The translations under genes and the position numbers were made by a program. Of a stretch of DNA of 27,052 nucleotides, positions 24,056 to 27,052 are shown in pieces. Under the pieces are notes generated by a model. It was not told the DNA's origin, made no database searches, and saw nothing but the letters and a program-made list of their open reading frames with translations. Positions within the stretch are counted from its first letter, which is position 1; each line of letters opens with the position of its first letter. The stretch spans positions 1 through 27,052 of the forward strand of contig JAWVYS010000041.1 in the NCBI GenBank assembly GCA_033722555.1. Direction: 5' to 3'. The DNA is from Brumimicrobium sp033722555. Its GTDB lineage: Bacteria; Bacteroidota; Bacteroidia; Flavobacteriales_D; Crocinitomicaceae.

Positions 24056-24811
24056 ATGGAAAAAGTTAAGGAGGTTTTGAGTGATTTTGATGTCATTTCT
24101 CTTGAAGAAATGGACACAGCGGGATTGATGGATAGGATAGACACCAAATTTGCTTTCCACATAGGAATTTTGCCCGAAATTCTGAAGGAACTGGTTAAAG
24201 ATTACCGTGTGCTTGAAGTTCAGGGAAAACGCATATCCTCTTATGAAAGCCTCTATTTCGATAAAAGCGCTTTTGATTTCTATAAAGATCATCACAACAA
24301 AAAAAATCATCGCTTCAAGATCCGCTTCCGAAAATATGCCGACAATGACCTGTACTTTTTGGAAGTAAAAGAAAAAATTAAAGGGCGTACAAAAAAGAAA
24401 AGAATACCTGTCCAGAAATTTGAATATGATCTTTCTCAAAATTCTAAAGATTTTATACATAAATTTGTCGCAGATCAGGAAAATCTGGAACCCAAACTTT
24501 GGAATACCTACAAAAGAATTACACTGGTAAGCCAAGATAAAAAAGAAAGATTAACCCTTGATACTGATTTAAAGTTTGAATGGAAAAATGAAGCCAGACA
24601 GTATCCGCAACTTGTCATTGCCGAACTGAAGCAGGAAAAGCTGGATCGTGGTTCAATTTTTTATCGGATGATGAGAAGTAAAGGAATGAGACCCTACAGG
24701 CTCAGTAAATATTGTATAGGAGCTATTGAACTATATAGCGAAAAAGAGCTAAAATACAACAGGTTTAAAAAGAAATTATTGAAATTAAAACTAATAAATG
24801 ACGCTACTTGA
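24056..24811 (+). CDS. VTC-domain polyphosphate polymerase
   Basis: A 251-residue VTC domain (PF09359), related to the tunnel-fold catalytic domain of yeast Vtc4, which makes polyphosphate from ATP. Basic tunnel residues are visible: R27 and K31 in DRIDTKF, YFD at 67-69, the R86/K88/R90/R92 strand in HRFKIRFRKY, K105 in FLEVKEK, R154, LDTDL at 168-172, and E190 with K192 in VIAELK (acidic metal ligand). ATG at 24056 is preferred; a TTG at 24044 would add four residues. It overlaps the DUF4956 gene by 14 bp. Bacterial VTC-like genes with DUF4956 partners are common, but polyphosphate synthesis is rarely proven for them. Confidence 0.88.
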   Translation: MEKVKEVLSDFDVISLEEMDTAGLMDRIDTKFAFHIGILPEILKELVKDYRVLEVQGKRISSYESLYFDKSAFDFYKDHHNKKNHRFKIRFRKYADNDLYFLEVKEKIKGRTKKKRIPVQKFEYDLSQNSKDFIHKFVADQENLEPKLWNTYKRITLVSQDKKERLTLDTDLKFEWKNEARQYPQLVIAELKQEKLDRGSIFYRMMRSKGMRPYRLSKYCIGAIELYSEKELKYNRFKKKLLKLKLINDAT

Positions 24812-25469
24812 TTCCTCTAAAGGTATTGTAGAACTTCTGGATCTGCAACTTTTTAATAAAGATGTTTACACTCTGTTGTATCGATTGTTCCTAAATCTTT
24901 TCTTCTCTACGATAATTATACGATTCATTTATTACCCACAGACGAAAAGAAAGGACTATCTCTTTACCTATTACCTGATCGGATTGATCGTTTTCTTTCT
25001 CTGCTTTTCACTTAAAAAGCTGGATATTGATATAGGGATGGGGCTTGGTCTTTTTGCTATTTTCGGTATCATCCGCTACCGAACAAATGCGATGGAGATC
25101 AAGGAGATGACCTATTTGTTCATCATCATCGGAATATCTGTAGCAAATTCTCTTGCAAAACAGCAGGTAAGCATTGTTGAAGTCCTTATTTTAAACGGTG
25201 CGGTAGTTTTACTTACTGCCGGCCTCGAATATGTCTGGTTACTCAAACATGAGATAAGAAAAACGATCGTTTACGAAAAAATTGATTTAATTAAACCTGA
25301 TCGTTATGACGAAATGAAAACCGATCTTGAGAAACGAACAGGTTTAAATCTGAATCGCTTCGAGGTTGGTAAAATCGACTTCTTAAACGATACAGCCGTA
25401 GTACGTATCTATTATTTTGCTGACGAACAAACTTTTTCAGATTACAGCGCACAGGAAGGAGACAACTAG
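24798..25469 (+). CDS. DUF4956 membrane protein
   Basis: A 223-residue membrane protein of the DUF4956 family, function unknown. Four or five hydrophobic segments lie at about 25-46, 53-72, 76-92, 105-120 and 125-148. The family signature is IGMGLGLFAIFGIIRYRTNAM and IIIGISVANSLA. A soluble C-terminal domain (about 155-223) follows. The ATG lies inside the end of the VTC gene, so the pair is coupled. In this setting it could anchor the polymerase or move its product, much as Vtc4 in yeast works with membrane subunits; this is inference. Confidence 0.85.
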   Translation: MTLLDSSKGIVELLDLQLFNKDVYTLLYRLFLNLFFSTIIIRFIYYPQTKRKDYLFTYYLIGLIVFFLCFSLKKLDIDIGMGLGLFAIFGIIRYRTNAMEIKEMTYLFIIIGISVANSLAKQQVSIVEVLILNGAVVLLTAGLEYVWLLKHEIRKTIVYEKIDLIKPDRYDEMKTDLEKRTGLNLNRFEVGKIDFLNDTAVVRIYYFADEQTFSDYSAQEGDN

Positions 25470-25568
25470 CTTTTGTTAAATTACTGTGAAATAAGAGAAA
25501 ACTCCTTTTACACCGTTCTTTCGGCACAAACATTGATTCAAGGTCGAAAAAATTAAACAAATACGATC

Positions 25569-27052
25569 ATGAAAACATTTTTACTGTCATCATTTATTCT
25601 TTTCACATCGGTTCTATTTAGTCAGGGAAATAACCTTGTTGTGTTCACACAGGAAAGTAAACCTTTCTACGTAGTAGTGAACGGCATTAGGCAAAATGCG
25701 GAACCCGAAACAAACGTAACCGTTACGAACCTTCCCGGTGAGTTTTATAAGGTGCGCGTTATTTTTGCGGATCAAAACCTTCCCGTTCTTGAACAAGGAA
25801 TTAGCTTTTTGGAACCTCGTGAACAGATTAGTCTTGAAGCTGCTTATAAAAAAGGGAAATTCAAACTAAAGTTTGCAGGTCGAACACAAGCACCGTCCAA
25901 CCCTTCAACAGGACAGGGAACCGTGGTGTATCACGATCAGGAAATAACAAATACTACGGCAACTCACAATCAGGTAAACACTTCGGTAAAGGAAACAAAT
26001 AAACAGTCACAGGGCGGAAAAACTGAAACCGTTCAAACGCAGGTACAGACCCAACATTCCGGAGAAGCAGGTATCGAGATCAGCATTAACGAAAACGGAG
26101 CAAAAGTAACCGTAAAAGATCCAAATGTGCAAACTACTACAATCACTGAAACCAATATTCAGGAACAGAATATTACTCAGACGAATAACAGTAAATACTC
26201 CTACAAATTTATGGATAACGGCACCATGTGTTCAGGACCTTCGGTTAGTTCTAAACAGTTTCTTGATTTCAAATATGAATTAGAGAATGCAAACATGTTT
26301 ACACGGGAAGATAAGGTGTTGAATTTCTTCAAAACGCAGTGCATGACTTCTGATCAGGTAGCAGGAATCATCAAAATAGATTATCCGACTGTAGATGGCA
26401 AAAAAATAGCAAAGGAAGGTTATAGACGTACATTCGACACCGAAAACTATCAGGTGGTAATCAATGCACTAAAAAATGAATCTGACAGACAAGAAGTGAT
26501 CACTTTTTTAGATGTGAAACCGGGTGAATGGGTTTCAACAGTTGACAGTGATCATTCTGTTAATACCACAGTTGTAGTATCCGAAAACAACCCCTCTCAG
26601 ACGTCTTCTCAACAACAAGTAAATTACTCGCTGATACCCTCCTATTCGGGTTATGTGAACTGCAATAATGGTACACTTCTGAATAATACAGATCAACTGG
26701 TGAAAATAGTGAGAAACGCTTCCTTTGCGGATGAGAAAATGAACATCATCAAGCAAGCAACTAAGAATAAATGCCTGAGTGTTTCGGACATTCAAAAGCT
26801 TGCTGAAGAATTTTCATTCGAAGCCGATAAAATGGAACTTTTCCAATGGGCTTTTAATCATACCTATGACATCGATAATTATTACAAGCTCTCCTCGTCT
26901 TTCACCCATTCATCATTCAAAGAAGAACTGAGTGCATTCATTGACGCTCAACCAACGGATCATTTTATTTATGTCTATAGCACAGATAATTCTGATGGAT
27001 CGCTCATAGATGCTGCCGATCTCAAAAAGAGAATGAGCGACGAATCCTTTGC
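25569..27052 (+). CDS. Secreted DUF4476-repeat protein, 3' end cut by window
   Basis: The frame is open from ATG 25569 to the end of the window, 494 codons so far with no stop. Residues 1-18 form a signal peptide (FLLSSFILFTSVLFSQ). A beta-sandwich-like domain at about 20-115 (NLVVFTQESKPFYVVVNG) is followed by a Thr/Gln/Asn-rich linker. Two DUF4476-like repeats lie at about 218-312 and 361-459, each of the form short Cys-bearing motif, KxxFFKTQCMTSDQV or KNKCLSVSDIQKLA, then a pattern of helices. A third may begin at about 476. The family is common in Bacteroidota and its role is unknown. Expression with VTC-DUF4956 is possible (99-bp gap) but not shown. Confidence 0.85.
   Translation, partial: MKTFLLSSFILFTSVLFSQGNNLVVFTQESKPFYVVVNGIRQNAEPETNVTVTNLPGEFYKVRVIFADQNLPVLEQGISFLEPREQISLEAAYKKGKFKLKFAGRTQAPSNPSTGQGTVVYHDQEITNTTATHNQVNTSVKETNKQSQGGKTETVQTQVQTQHSGEAGIEISINENGAKVTVKDPNVQTTTITETNIQEQNITQTNNSKYSYKFMDNGTMCSGPSVSSKQFLDFKYELENANMFTREDKVLNFFKTQCMTSDQVAGIIKIDYPTVDGKKIAKEGYRRTFDTENYQVVINALKNESDRQEVITFLDVKPGEWVSTVDSDHSVNTTVVVSENNPSQTSSQQQVNYSLIPSYSGYVNCNNGTLLNNTDQLVKIVRNASFADEKMNIIKQATKNKCLSVSDIQKLAEEFSFEADKMELFQWAFNHTYDIDNYYKLSSSFTHSSFKEELSAFIDAQPTDHFIYVYSTDNSDGSLIDAADLKKRMSDESF

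Noticed and set aside
1..27052. tRNA genes, CRISPR arrays, insertion sequences or prophage genes.
   Set aside because: No cloverleaf, spaced repeat array, transposase, integrase or phage structural gene was recognised on either strand.

Overview
The window looks like a chromosomal segment of a Bacteroidota bacterium, most likely from Flavobacteriia or a close relative. The evidence is a type IX secretion (T9SS) C-terminal sorting domain, promoters of the Bacteroidota form (TAnnTTTG at -7 with TTG or TTTG at -33), the gene order rplM-rpsI-rpsB-tsf, a short MenE, DUF4476 repeats, and starts without clear Shine-Dalgarno sequences. I see no tRNA, rRNA, insertion sequence, phage gene or CRISPR array. 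The genus cannot be named from the sequence.

Layout. (1) 117-6953 is an AT-rich accessory block: a LytS-type sensor kinase with a propeller-like periplasmic part, a LytTR response regulator, an unrecognised secreted protein, and a T9SS-secreted beta-helix protein. It ends at a strong terminator (6979-7009). (2) 7296-11527 is a core translation block: rplM-rpsI, rpsB-tsf behind a structured leader, a terminator, then pyrH-frr. (3) 11528-13945 holds a convergent secreted thioredoxin and a menE/J-protein pair. (4) 14088-19541 holds a soluble XylR_N/V4R-PAS-PAS sensor kinase, a CstB-like persulfide dioxygenase-rhodanese, a TPMT-like methyltransferase, a YbjQ-family protein with a 49-residue membrane protein, and ndk. 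(5) 19619-23899, on the minus strand, holds a lipoprotein Cu/Zn superoxide dismutase, an exported tyrosine phosphatase, the E2 and E1-alpha subunits of pyruvate dehydrogenase, and cytidine deaminase. (6) 24056-27052 holds a VTC-type polyphosphate polymerase overlapping a DUF4956 membrane protein, then a secreted DUF4476 protein cut by the window end.

The most interesting signal is in block 1. Three intergenic regions, in front of the LytTR regulator and both secreted-protein genes, each hold a pair of (T/C)ATGA direct repeats with a period of exactly 21 bp. A TACTTTTG-like -7 element lies 34, 35 and 35 bp after the second repeat. A two-repeat, two-helical-turn arrangement is what LytTR regulators are known to bind, so this looks like a compact, self-contained signalling regulon whose outputs are two exported proteins, one of unknown family. 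Other notable points are competing hairpins in the rpsB leader, a V4R sensor kinase whose C/E/C/C spacing matches the zinc site of the phenol sensor MopR, a CstB-like enzyme beside a thiol-type methyltransferase, and a bidirectional terminator inside the frr/thioredoxin junction.
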